64,000 nt of DNA from Streptomyces sp. QL37. Its GTDB lineage: Bacteria; Actinomycetota; Actinomycetes; Streptomycetales; Streptomycetaceae. Within the stretch, counting starts at the first letter, position 1. The number at the start of each line of letters is the position of its first letter. The stretch is taken from contig NZ_PTJS01000001.1 in the NCBI RefSeq assembly GCF_002941025.1, positions 6,489,766 to 6,553,765 of the forward strand, written 5' to 3'. The notes under the pieces were generated by a model. The model was not told where the DNA came from. It saw nothing but the letters and a program-made list of their open reading frames with translations, and searched no databases. Of this stretch, positions 1 through 8,070 are shown one piece after another. The translations under genes were made by a program, and so were the position numbers.

Positions 1-1
1 T

Positions 2-1744
2 GAGATCGAGGCCGCGCTCACCGCCCTGCCCGGCGTCGCGGCGGCCTGTGCCGTCGTCCGGGAGGACCGGCCCGGCGACCGGCGCCTGGTCGCCTACACC
101 GTGCCCGCGGACGGCGCGGACGGCCCGGACGACGCGGGGGTACGCGCGCACCTCGCCGCCACCCTGCCCGACCACATGGTCCCGGCGGCCCACGTACGGC
201 TCGACGCCCTGCCCGTCACCCCCAACGGCAAGACCGACCGGCGCGCCCTGCCCGCACCCGACCACGCCGTCACGGCGGGCGGCCGTGCACCGGGCACCGC
301 CCGCGAACGCGCCCTGTGCGAGGCCTTCGCGGAGACACTCGGCGTACCCGAGGTCGGTGTCACGGACGACTTCTTCGCCCTCGGCGGCCACTCGCTGCTC
401 GCCGTGACCCTCGCCCAGCGGATCGGGGAACGCTGCGGCCGTCGCCCCTCCCTGCGCGCCCTGTTCGCGGCGCCGACCGTCGAAGGCGTGGCCCGTCTCC
501 TGGAGAGCGAGGCGGGGGAGGAGTCCCAGGCGGGCCCGGTCGCACCGGACCTCGCCGCCGAGGTCCGTCTGGCGCCGGACATCACCGGCACGCGGCGGAG
601 CGGCACGGTCCCGGGCCGGAGGCTCGACCGCCCTTCCGCGCGCCCGCTGCTGACCGGCGCCTCCGGCTTCCTCGGCGCGTTCCTCCTGCGGGACCTCATC
701 GAGACCACCGACGGCCCGGTCGACTGCCTCGTGCGCGCCGAGGACGAGCAGCGCGCCGCCCACCGGCTGCGGGCCAACCTGGAGCGCTACGGCCTGTGGC
801 GTCCCCGGTACGCGGACCTGATCGTCCCCGTCCCGGGGGACCTGGCTGCCCCCGGCCTCGGTCTGTCAGCCGAGGACCGGGCCGCCCTGGCCCGCCGCCT
901 CGGCCCGGTCGTCCACAACGGCGCACGCGTCAACTTCGCCGCCGCTTACGGTGATCTTCGCGCCCCCAACGTCGCGGGCACCGAGGAACTGCTGCGTCTG
1001 CTCGCCGACTCCGCGTCACCCGGGATGCATTACGTCTCGACCACGAGCGTCTTCGCCCCGGTGGCCGGCCCGCATCCCGCCGCCGTCACGGAGTCGACCC
1101 CGACGGGACCGGCGTCCGACCTGCCCGACGGATACGCGCAGAGCAAGTGGGTCGCCGAGCAGCTCATCGGCCTGGCCCGCGAACGCGGGCTGCCGGTGAC
1201 CGTCTACCGGCCCGGCCGCATCAGCGGCGACACCACCACCGGAGCCTGCCAGGAACGCGACCTGCTCTGGCAGCTCGTCAAGGGGTGCCTCCAGGCGGGC
1301 GCGGTGCCGGACCTGCCGCACGGGTCGACCGACTGGGTGCCCGTGGACCACGTCAGCGCGGCCGTGGTGGCGCTCTCCGCGACCGGCCGGACGGGGGCCG
1401 AGACCTACCACCTCACCAACCCGGACGCACCGGGTCTGGACCGCGTCTTCGAAGCGGCCGCCCGCCTGGGCCACGAGCTGCACACGGTTCCCGCGCCGGA
1501 CTGGCAGGCCCGCGTCGCGGCGCAGCACGACAACGCGGCTCAACTGTTCCTGGGCGACGCGGGACGGACGAGGCACGAGGCGATCGACCACCGCGACTTC
1601 GACTCCAGCCGGACGGCAAAGGCCGCGGCGGCACTGGGCGTCCACCTGCCCCTCCTGACGGACGACACCCTGACGCGTTACCTGACCTACTTCCAGGAAA
1701 CGGGTTTCCTGCCCACTCCGCGGGGGGTGCGGGCGACGGCGTAG
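2..1744 (+). CDS. NRPS-type protein, C-terminal part: adenylation end, carrier domain, terminal thioester reductase (5' end outside window)
   Basis: This is the last 580 residues of a larger protein that enters from the left in frame 2. It opens in the C-terminal subdomain of an adenylation domain and shows the A10-type motif NGKTDR near nt 221-238. A phosphopantetheine carrier domain follows, with GGHSLL near nt 382-399 (the Ser carries the arm). From about nt 640 it is a Rossmann reductase with TGASGFLGA and a Y-x3-K pair in YAQSKW near nt 1135. Terminal reductases of this kind release the carrier-bound chain by NAD(P)H reduction to an aldehyde or alcohol instead of hydrolysing it. Whether this is a multimodular NRPS or a single A-T-R enzyme (Lys2-like or carboxylate-reductase-like) cannot be told from the fragment. 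Substrate specificity lies upstream of the window. Confidence 0.9.
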   Translation, partial: EIEAALTALPGVAAACAVVREDRPGDRRLVAYTVPADGADGPDDAGVRAHLAATLPDHMVPAAHVRLDALPVTPNGKTDRRALPAPDHAVTAGGRAPGTARERALCEAFAETLGVPEVGVTDDFFALGGHSLLAVTLAQRIGERCGRRPSLRALFAAPTVEGVARLLESEAGEESQAGPVAPDLAAEVRLAPDITGTRRSGTVPGRRLDRPSARPLLTGASGFLGAFLLRDLIETTDGPVDCLVRAEDEQRAAHRLRANLERYGLWRPRYADLIVPVPGDLAAPGLGLSAEDRAALARRLGPVVHNGARVNFAAAYGDLRAPNVAGTEELLRLLADSASPGMHYVSTTSVFAPVAGPHPAAVTESTPTGPASDLPDGYAQSKWVAEQLIGLARERGLPVTVYRPGRISGDTTTGACQERDLLWQLVKGCLQAGAVPDLPHGSTDWVPVDHVSAAVVALSATGRTGAETYHLTNPDAPGLDRVFEAAARLGHELHTVPAPDWQARVAAQHDNAAQLFLGDAGRTRHEAIDHRDFDSSRTAKAAAALGVHLPLLTDDTLTRYLTYFQETGFLPTPRGVRATA

Positions 1745-1750
1745 CCGTCA

Positions 1751-1783
1751 CGGTTGCTCCCTGCCACGGGCGGGGAGCAACCG
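1751..1783 (+). terminator. Hairpin after the NRPS gene
   Basis: An 11-bp perfect inverted repeat (CGGTTGCTCCC and its complement) with an 11-nt loop begins seven bases after the stop codon. There is no T-run. Streptomyces hairpins without T-runs can still terminate, so this is a plausible end for the biosynthetic transcript. Confidence 0.45.
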
Positions 1784-1860
1784 GTCGTCAGGCCCCACTG
1801 TCAGTGCCTCCTCCTAGGGTGAAGACATCACTCGGGGAGCCTCGCAGAGGGAGCAGCATC

Positions 1861-2919
1861 GTGCCCACCAACAAGATCCAGCACAAGGTGAACCACGTCG
1901 CGTTGGTAGTGGACTGTTCGGGTTCCATGCATCAGCACCAGGGCCAGCTCATCCGCGTCGTGGACGAGTTCGTGGCGGGGCTGAAGGCCGAGTCGGACAA
2001 CCTCGGACATGAGACCCGCATCAGCCTGTACTCCTTCGACCACAGGGTGGAGAACCTGGTCTGGGACATGGATGTGAAGCATCTGCCGTCCATGCGGGGC
2101 CTGTACAAGGTCAACAACGGCGCCACGGCCCTCATCGAGGCCTCGCTGAAGTCCCTGGAGGACCTGGGGCACATCTGGGAGGAATACGGCGAGCACAGCT
2201 TCCTCCAGATCGTCGTGACGGACGGCGAGGAGAACGCCTCGGGCGGCGACAGGCGGCACGACGGGGACATGTCCATACTCGGCCCCTGGCTCGACAGGAT
2301 CACGGCGAAGATGGGCGGGCTCCCGAGCCACTGGACCTCCGCGATCCTCGTCCCCAACTCGCTGGCGAAGCGAACCGCTCAGAACTACGGCTTCCCGGCC
2401 GGGAACATAGCCATCTGGGACGCGGACTCCCAGAAGGGCGTCGAGGACGCGATCGGCACCGTGCGCGCCGCCGCCACCAGCTTCCTGCGGGGCCGTGAGC
2501 AGGGTGTGCGCGGCACGAAGAACCTGTTCGCCGTCGGCCAGGACATATCGGTCGACGAGGTGCGGGCGAACCTCGAACCGGTCTCCGCCGACAAGTACCG
2601 GCTCCTGAAGGTCGACAAGGAGGTCGAGATCCGCGCCTTCGTCGACTCGCATCCGGGTGTGTCGTACCAACGCGGCTCCTGCTACTACCAGCTGGGCAGC
2701 CGGGTCCAGGTTCAGCCCGACAAGGAGGTCATCGTGGTCGAGAAGGACACCGACCGCGCGTACACCGGCGACGCGGCGCGCAGCCTCCTGTTCGGCACGG
2801 GCATCCACGGGACCGTCTCGGTCAAGGCGGGGAACAACCCCAAGCTGGAGGTGTACGTGCAGAGCCGCTCGGTGAACAGGAAGCTCAAGGCCGACACGCG
2901 CCTGCTGATCATGCTCTGA
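1861..2919 (+). CDS. von Willebrand factor A (VWA) domain protein
   Basis: 352 residues from a GTG start preceded by GAGGGAG. Residues 18-22 read DCSGS, the first part of a metal-ion-dependent adhesion site (DxSxS), and a second acidic motif TDGEEN lies near residue 120. The N-terminal half is therefore a VWA fold that coordinates a divalent metal. The C-terminal third is a small beta-rich region I cannot assign. No signal peptide or membrane segment is visible, so it is likely cytoplasmic. It stands alone: the NRPS end lies upstream and the NlpC/P60 leader downstream. VWA proteins of this sort often work with TerD-like or AAA+ partners, but none is adjacent. The frame stays open upstream through the NRPS gene; the ribosome site decides the start. 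Confidence 0.85.
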   Translation: MPTNKIQHKVNHVALVVDCSGSMHQHQGQLIRVVDEFVAGLKAESDNLGHETRISLYSFDHRVENLVWDMDVKHLPSMRGLYKVNNGATALIEASLKSLEDLGHIWEEYGEHSFLQIVVTDGEENASGGDRRHDGDMSILGPWLDRITAKMGGLPSHWTSAILVPNSLAKRTAQNYGFPAGNIAIWDADSQKGVEDAIGTVRAAATSFLRGREQGVRGTKNLFAVGQDISVDEVRANLEPVSADKYRLLKVDKEVEIRAFVDSHPGVSYQRGSCYYQLGSRVQVQPDKEVIVVEKDTDRAYTGDAARSLLFGTGIHGTVSVKAGNNPKLEVYVQSRSVNRKLKADTRLLIML

Positions 2920-3051
2920 CGCGCCGGTGCCGGCTCTCCGCCGGTTCGGCCTCGGGTGGCGGCAGTGTGAACGGACCGTCAGGTCGCCTTCAAGCGGCGT
3001 TCGTTGGCGGCGCGAAGGCGCCTCGCGTGTCGACAATTCACCCTGTGGAGA

Positions 3052-3081
3052 TTGCGTGGATAACGAGATGGTTACTAAGGT
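3052..3081 (+). promoter_or_regulatory. Candidate vegetative promoter of the NlpC/P60 leader
   Basis: TTGCGT (3052-3057) and TAAGGT (3076-3081) are separated by 18 bp, close to the TTGAC/TANNNT pattern of HrdB promoters. Transcription would start about 140 nt before the NlpC/P60 start, leaving room for the structured leader that follows. Confidence 0.5.
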
Positions 3082-3104
3082 CAGGCCTCGAACCTTCGCA
3101 CGGT

Positions 3105-3216
3105 TGATCGCCCACCCAGGGTGACGGCGGAGGAACCGCCGTGTCCGTGACCTGCACGGAGCCGGGGATTCGCCCATGTCCCCCCACAGCCCGGTTGGCG
3201 GCTCGAGGAAGAAGGA
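3105..3216 (+). ncRNA. Structured leader of the NlpC/P60 gene, possibly a c-di-AMP (ydaO-type) riboswitch
   Basis: The leader between the putative promoter and the ribosome site holds short complementary blocks such as GGCGG-AGGAA-CCGCC. It ends with ACAGCCCGGTTGGCGGC just before a GAAGAAGGAG ribosome site. That ending resembles the 3' core of ydaO riboswitches found before actinobacterial cell-wall hydrolase genes (remembered motif GACAGCTAACCCNGTCGGCGGC). The gene behind it is a typical target class. The 5' core blocks (GGGTGAATCC and similar) are not clearly present, so this is a resemblance and not an identification. A covariance-model search with the ydaO family would decide it. Confidence 0.4.
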
Positions 3217-3226
3217 GCCTGCCTTC

Positions 3227-4252
3227 GTGGCGTCCCACCGTCGTCCCAAGCAGCCGAGCCGCGCCCGCGTGACCGTGCTCACCGCGACCGCCGCCGCGGC
3301 CGTGGCCCTGACCTCCCAGGCCGCCCACGCCGACCCCAAGCCGACCAAGAGCGAGGTCAAGGCGAAGGTCGACAAGCTCTACCACGAGGCCGAGGTCGCG
3401 ACCGAGAAGGCCAACGGCGCCAAGGAGCAGCAGGACAAGCTCAAGAAGCAGGCCGACGCGCTCCAGGACAAGGTCGCCCGCGGCCAGGACGAGCTCAACA
3501 CCCTGCGCGGCGAGCTCGGTTCGCTCGCCACCGCGCAGTACCGCTCCGGCGGCCTCGACCCGTCGGTCCAGCTGCTGCTCTCCTCGGACCCGGACAGCTT
3601 CCTCGACCAGGCCTCCGCGCTCGACCAGCTGACGGCCAAGCAGGCCGAGTCGCTGCAGAAGATCCAGGCGAAGCAGCGCACCCTCGCGCAGCAGCGCGAG
3701 GAGGCCGAGGGCAAGCTCGCGGACCTCGCCGACGTCCGCAAGACGCTGAACGAGAACAAGAAGAAGTACCAGGGCAAGCTGGCCGACGCCCAGAAGCTGC
3801 TGAACACCCTCACCGCGGCCGAGCGCGCCAAGATGGCCGAGGACGAGCAGCGTGCCAGCCGCGCCGCCGGTGACCGGGTCGACCTCGGCAACGAGGTCCC
3901 CGCCTCCGCCCGTGGCGCCGCCGCCCTCCAGGCCGCCTCCACGCAGCAGGGCAAGGCGTACGTCTCCGGCGCCACCGGCCCCAACGCCTACGACTGCTCG
4001 GGTCTGACCCAGTGGGCGTACGCCCAGGCCGGTGTCCAGATCACCCGCACCACGTACACCCAGATCAACGACGGTGTCCGGATCGGCCGCAGCGCCCTGA
4101 AGCCGGGCGACCTGGTCTTCTTCAACAACACCTCGCACGTGGGCCTGTACGCGGGCAACAACCAGATCCTGCACGCCCCGAAGCCCGGCGCCGTGGTCCG
4201 CTACGAGTCGATGGACTACATGGGCACCTTCCAGTTCGGCGTCCGCGTCTGA
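3227..4252 (+). CDS. Secreted NlpC/P60 peptidoglycan hydrolase with coiled-coil stalk
   Basis: 341 residues from a GTG preceded by AAGAAGGAG. A basic, alanine-rich signal peptide covers about residues 1-34 (cleavage near AHA|D). A long Lys/Glu/Gln-rich coiled coil follows, about residues 40-215. The last 110 residues are an NlpC/P60 domain with catalytic Cys in YDCSGL and His in TSHVGLYAG, plus a second His in ILHAP. Such enzymes cut peptide stems in the wall outside the cell, and the coiled coil probably mediates autoinhibition or docking, as in RipA-like proteins. A paralogue of the same layout follows about 235 bp downstream. An upstream in-frame ATG at 3176 would lengthen the protein by 17 residues but lies inside the structured leader. 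Confidence 0.93.
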   Translation: MASHRRPKQPSRARVTVLTATAAAAVALTSQAAHADPKPTKSEVKAKVDKLYHEAEVATEKANGAKEQQDKLKKQADALQDKVARGQDELNTLRGELGSLATAQYRSGGLDPSVQLLLSSDPDSFLDQASALDQLTAKQAESLQKIQAKQRTLAQQREEAEGKLADLADVRKTLNENKKKYQGKLADAQKLLNTLTAAERAKMAEDEQRASRAAGDRVDLGNEVPASARGAAALQAASTQQGKAYVSGATGPNAYDCSGLTQWAYAQAGVQITRTTYTQINDGVRIGRSALKPGDLVFFNNTSHVGLYAGNNQILHAPKPGAVVRYESMDYMGTFQFGVRV

Positions 4253-4286
4253 CGCCCGAACGGGCGAATCGCGGCACCCCCGACCC

Positions 4287-4334
4287 AGCCCCGCCCCGCC
4301 GGAGACCACAGGTCACCGGCGGGGCGGGGCTTTC
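4287..4334 (+). terminator. Intrinsic terminator between the two NlpC/P60 genes
   Basis: AGCCCCGCCCCGCCGG pairs with its near-complement CCGGCGGGGCGGGGCT across a short loop, and the stem runs into TTTC. It separates the two paralogues, so the second needs its own promoter. Confidence 0.75.
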
Positions 4335-4487
4335 AGGTTCCCTTCCCCTTCCGGCGTGGCCTTTGTCCGCGCCGTAGCCGTCCGGTTACTGTCTGCGCTG
4401 CCGCGCAGCTCCCGGTCGTCGGTCCGCCCGTCCCGGGCGGCAGGGGCTGCGCACATCTGCGTACAGCGGAAGGGAGTGCGGCTTCCA

Positions 4488-5510
4488 GTGGTGTCGCATC
4501 GCCGCCCCACCCGGCCCGGCCTCAACCGTGGCGTCCGGGCCACCGTCCTGTCCGCCGCCGCGGCCACCGCGGCGGCCGGCCTCCAGGCCGCACCCGCGAG
4601 CGCCGTGCCCGAGGAGACCCACGGGACGGCGAAGGCCGCGGTCGACCGGCTGTACGGGGAGGCCGAGCGCGCCACCGAGCAGTACAACGCCGCGCGGGAG
4701 AGCCTCGGCCGGCTGCGCGGCCGGATCTCCAGGGCCCAGGACTCGGCGGCGCGGACGCAGGAGGGTGTCAACCGGATGCGGGCGTCCCTCGGCTCGATGG
4801 CCGGCGCGCAGTACCGCTCGGGTGGCATCGACCCGTCGGTCGCCCTCCTGCTCTCCTCGGACCCGGACACCTTCCTGGACCGGGCCGCCGCTCTGGACCG
4901 CGTGGGCGAGCGCCGGGCCGTGACACTGCGCAAGCTCCACCAGGCCCAGCGGAAGATCGCGCAGAGCCGTGCGGAGGCCGCCGGGGCCCTCGCCGCCATG
5001 GAACGGGAGCGCGCGGCGGTGGCGCGCCACAAGCGCTCCGTGGAGGGCAGACTCGCCCGCGCCCGAGAACTCCTCCGCACCCTGCCCGCCACCGACCGTG
5101 AGTCCGTCGGCCGCGCATCCCGCTCCGGCCCCTCCGCGACGCCGACCGAGGGAGCCCCCGCCTCCGCACGCGGCCTGGCGGCTCTCATGGCCGCCCGGCA
5201 GGCCCTCGGCCGCCCGTACGTCTGGGGCGCCAACGGGCCCGCGGGGTTCGACTGCTCCGGACTGATGCAGTGGGCGTACGCGCAGGCCGGGGTCGGACTG
5301 CCCCGGACCTCGCAGGCGCAGCGTCACGCCGGCCGCATGGTGCCTCTCGCGCAGGCGCGGCCGGGCGATCTGGTCGCCTACCGCGAGGACGCCAGTCACA
5401 TCGGGATGTACGCGGGAAACGGGCAGGTCATCCACGCCCCGTACCCCGGAGCGCCGGTGCGCTACGACCCCGTCGGCATGATGCCCGTCTCCTCGGTCAC
5501 CCGGGTATGA
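4488..5510 (+). CDS. Second secreted NlpC/P60 peptidoglycan hydrolase
   Basis: 340 residues. The N-terminus VVSHRRP parallels VASHRRP of the upstream paralogue, which together with GGAAGGGAG about 11 bases upstream supports this GTG (a second GTG follows at once). The layout is the same: an Ala-rich signal peptide (cleavage near ASA|V), an Arg/Glu-rich coiled coil, then an NlpC/P60 domain with Cys in FDCSGL and His in SHIGMYAG and VIHAP. Its coiled coil is richer in Arg and poorer in Lys than the paralogue, consistent with an old duplication. It probably cleaves wall stem peptides outside the membrane. No riboswitch-like leader is visible upstream. Confidence 0.92.
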   Translation: MVSHRRPTRPGLNRGVRATVLSAAAATAAAGLQAAPASAVPEETHGTAKAAVDRLYGEAERATEQYNAARESLGRLRGRISRAQDSAARTQEGVNRMRASLGSMAGAQYRSGGIDPSVALLLSSDPDTFLDRAAALDRVGERRAVTLRKLHQAQRKIAQSRAEAAGALAAMERERAAVARHKRSVEGRLARARELLRTLPATDRESVGRASRSGPSATPTEGAPASARGLAALMAARQALGRPYVWGANGPAGFDCSGLMQWAYAQAGVGLPRTSQAQRHAGRMVPLAQARPGDLVAYREDASHIGMYAGNGQVIHAPYPGAPVRYDPVGMMPVSSVTRV

Positions 5511-5513
5511 CCG

Positions 5514-5519
5514 TACGAT
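5514..5519 (+). promoter_or_regulatory. -10 element of a probable leaderless promoter
   Basis: TACGAT ends 7 nt before the ATG at 5527, and no Shine-Dalgarno sequence lies between. The mRNA would begin at or next to the start codon. Confidence 0.5.
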
Positions 5520-5526
5520 CGGCCCG

Positions 5527-6780
5527 ATGGCTGTTCGGACGCAGGACGCGCGGCGGGAGCGCACCCGCAGACGGAGCACGGCGGGCGCCGTGCTCGCCGC
5601 TCTGCTGCTCGCGCCCGCCTGCGCCGGTCCCGGGGACTCCGCCACCGGCATCACCGCACAGGAGGTCGGCGCCGCCCTGGACCGCCGGGCCGAGGCGGTC
5701 ATGGAGCGCGACACCGACGCGTACCTGGCCGCGCTCGACCCCCGTGCCGCCTCCTTCCGGGCCGCGCAGCGCACCGAACTGGGCAACCTCGCCGACGTAC
5801 CGCTGGAGTCCTGGGCGTACAAGGTGAAGGACGTCACCGACGAGGGCGCGGGCCGGGTGACCGCCGAGGTCGAGCTGCGCTACCGGATCAAGGGCTACGA
5901 CATGGCCCCCATGTCCTCCTCCCGCACGGTGGAGCTGGTCCGCCGGGGGGAGGACCGCAGCTGGTACATCGCCGCGGACCGGGCCGCCGACGGCTCCCCG
6001 GCGCAGCTCTGGCAGCAGGGCGACGTCGACGTCGTACGGGGCACGCACAGCCTGGTCCTCGGGGTCGGCCGCCGGGGAGCGGAGCTGCGCCGGATCGCGG
6101 CCACCGCGGACCGGGCCGTCCCCGCCGTCACCGGCAGCTGGCCGGAGCCCTGGGCGGAGCGGGTCGTGGTGCTCGTCCCGGAGTCAGTGGAGGACATGGC
6201 GGGGCTCCTGGACTCACCCGCGTCCAGCTACCGGGGCATAGCGGCGGTCACCACCGGCAAGGTCGGCGGGAGCGGCCGGGAGCCCGCGGACCGGGTGATC
6301 GTCAATCCGCAGGCGTACGGCATGCTCGGCGACTTCGGGCAGCGGGTCGTCCTCACCCACGAGACCACCCATGTGGCGACCCGGGCACACACCTCCGCCG
6401 CCACTCCCGTCTGGCTCTCCGAGGGCTACGCCGACCGGACCGCCTACCGGCAGGAGAGCCGCACCGCCCCGGAGATCGCGCCGGAGCTCGCCGAGGCCGT
6501 CCGGCGCGGTGACCTGCCCGCGCGGCTTCCGACCGACGAGGACTTCGGCTTCGGCGAGGACGCGGCGAAACTCTCGCAGGCCTACGAGGGCGCCTGGCTG
6601 GCCTGCGAGCTGATCGCGCGGGACTGGGGCGAGGAGGAGCTGATCGCCTTCTACAAGGCCGTGGGGAGCCGTTCCGAGCGGGCCGGCGCCGTCGAGCAGG
6701 CCATGCACACGGTGCTCGGCACCACCCCCCAGGACTTCACGGCGCGCTGGCGGGAGTATCTGCGCGCCCGGCTGGGCTGA
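5527..6780 (+). CDS. Exported gluzincin-like zinc metallopeptidase, putative
   Basis: 417 residues. A twin-arginine-rich basic start is followed by a hydrophobic stretch ending LLLAPACAG, so it is exported and possibly a lipoprotein (the Cys context is not a perfect lipobox). Residues about 40-150 form an SnoaL/NTF2-like region. The C-terminal half holds HETTH near residue 279, followed some 20 residues later by SEGYAD. This is the HExxH...E arrangement of gluzincin zinc proteases. The substrate is unknown. It follows the NlpC/P60 gene by 16 bp but has its own -10 element. Its 3' end overlaps the convergent glycosyltransferase by 44 bp. I am confident of the peptidase signature and unsure of any finer family. 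Confidence 0.8.
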   Translation: MAVRTQDARRERTRRRSTAGAVLAALLLAPACAGPGDSATGITAQEVGAALDRRAEAVMERDTDAYLAALDPRAASFRAAQRTELGNLADVPLESWAYKVKDVTDEGAGRVTAEVELRYRIKGYDMAPMSSSRTVELVRRGEDRSWYIAADRAADGSPAQLWQQGDVDVVRGTHSLVLGVGRRGAELRRIAATADRAVPAVTGSWPEPWAERVVVLVPESVEDMAGLLDSPASSYRGIAAVTTGKVGGSGREPADRVIVNPQAYGMLGDFGQRVVLTHETTHVATRAHTSAATPVWLSEGYADRTAYRQESRTAPEIAPELAEAVRRGDLPARLPTDEDFGFGEDAAKLSQAYEGAWLACELIARDWGEEELIAFYKAVGSRSERAGAVEQAMHTVLGTTPQDFTARWREYLRARLG

Positions 6781-8002
6781 CCCGCTCCGCCGCGGGCCCC
6801 CGCTCCGCCCCCGGCACGGTGTCCCGCCAGAGCCGCCGCCCGGCGCTCAGCACCGCGGCGAGCAGCAGACCGTTGCGTACGGCCATGAGCTCCAGGCCCT
6901 TCGCGTCACTGGCCACCACGTGCCCGAAGCCGAGCGGGAACTCCAGCAGGGTGACGGCCGTGGCCACCAGGACGAGACAGGCGGGCAGCGCCATCCTGCT
7001 GCCCCGGAAGACCAGGCACACCGCGGCGACACCGAGCGGCCACACCATGTACTGGGGGCTGATGACACGGCTGGTCACGGTGAACAGCAGCACCGCGGTG
7101 AACGCCGCGTCGGCCGGGGTGTGCACCGCGAACGTACGGGCCCGCAGCCGCCACACCAGCAGCCAGCCGAAGGCGAGCACGCTCAGGGCCAGGGTCAGGG
7201 TGCTCACCAGCGCCACGTGCGGGCCGGCGAACTCCATCGAGCCGTAGCGCAGCTCCACCCGGCCCTCCCAGCCGAACCGCCGGGCCACATGGAAGACCAG
7301 CGCCCCCAGTGACTCGATCTCCAGCCCCCGGTCCCGCTGGAACGTCAGGAAGGCGAACGCGCCGGGCACCGCCACCGCCGCCACCAGGGCCAGCAGCGCG
7401 CCCGTCACCGCCGCGGCCGACCAGGACCGCCGGGTGGCCCTGCCCCGCGCGGTGCCCACCAGCACCAGCACCGGCCACACCTTCAGCAGCGTGCCGAAGG
7501 CGGCCAGCGCCCCCATCACCCGGGGGTGACGGACACCCGCCAGCAGCGCCGCCACCGCGACGGCCGTCACCATCAGGTCGTAGCGCGCGTACACGGTCGG
7601 CCCGAGCAGCGGCACGCCCGCCACCCACAGCCAGGCGCCCGCGTCGCGCATGCCCGGACGGCTTCCCGCGTACAGCAGCAGACCGAACACCAGCGCGTCA
7701 CAGAGCAGCACGAGGACGAAGAAGGCGGACGCGTACTCCAGGAAGGGCAGCAGATCCGGGGAGAGCACGGCCAGGGCGGCGGCGGGCGGATACTGCCACG
7801 TGACGTCGTCCAGCGGATACGTGCCGGCGCGGAGCACCTCGTACCAGCCCCGGTAGATCACCGAGACGTCGCTCGTGACATCCGGGCCCGGCACCGTGAA
7901 CACCTTGAAGACGCAGAGCAGCAGCACCGCCCGGGTGAGGCCCCACAGGGCGAGGGACAGAGCCCGGCCGCCCGTACCTGTCCTGACCGTCATGCACGCC
8001 AT
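6737..8002 (-). CDS. Polytopic GT87-type glycosyltransferase (DUF2029-like)
   Basis: About 421 residues with roughly ten hydrophobic segments and short basic loops, the layout of GT-C polyprenyl-phosphate-sugar-dependent transferases. An early periplasmic loop contains DDVTWQYPPAAAL, matching the acidic-then-YPP pattern of the GT87 mannosyltransferases, and YARYD follows later. These enzymes move mannose or arabinose from a polyprenyl phosphate donor to lipid-linked glycans on the outer face of the membrane. It diverges from the PimB-like mannosyltransferase gene, which supports a shared role in glycolipid or lipomannan assembly. The start could be 8002 or 7993, and neither has a good ribosome site. 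The 3' end runs 44 bp into the convergent peptidase gene. Confidence 0.8.
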   Translation of the reverse strand: MACMTVRTGTGGRALSLALWGLTRAVLLLCVFKVFTVPGPDVTSDVSVIYRGWYEVLRAGTYPLDDVTWQYPPAAALAVLSPDLLPFLEYASAFFVLVLLCDALVFGLLLYAGSRPGMRDAGAWLWVAGVPLLGPTVYARYDLMVTAVAVAALLAGVRHPRVMGALAAFGTLLKVWPVLVLVGTARGRATRRSWSAAAVTGALLALVAAVAVPGAFAFLTFQRDRGLEIESLGALVFHVARRFGWEGRVELRYGSMEFAGPHVALVSTLTLALSVLAFGWLLVWRLRARTFAVHTPADAAFTAVLLFTVTSRVISPQYMVWPLGVAAVCLVFRGSRMALPACLVLVATAVTLLEFPLGFGHVVASDAKGLELMAVRNGLLLAAVLSAGRRLWRDTVPGAERGPAAERVSPAGRADTPASAP

Positions 8003-8056
8003 GATGCAGGCCGGGGCTGTGCGGGAGCCGTCAGGCAGGGCCGTCGGGCCGCCCGG

Positions 8057-8062
8057 TACTGT
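8057..8062 (+). promoter_or_regulatory. -10 element of a probable leaderless promoter
   Basis: TACTGT lies 8 nt before the ATG at 8071, with no ribosome site between. It fits the leaderless pattern repeated in this window. Confidence 0.45.
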
Positions 8063-8070
8063 CGGCGGCG

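Noticed and set aside
1828..3375. Long minus-strand open frame of 515 codons over the VWA and NlpC/P60 region
   Set aside because: It is antisense to a gene with clear VWA motifs and ribosome site. In very GC-rich DNA the complementary frame of a real gene is often open; no domain is visible in this one.
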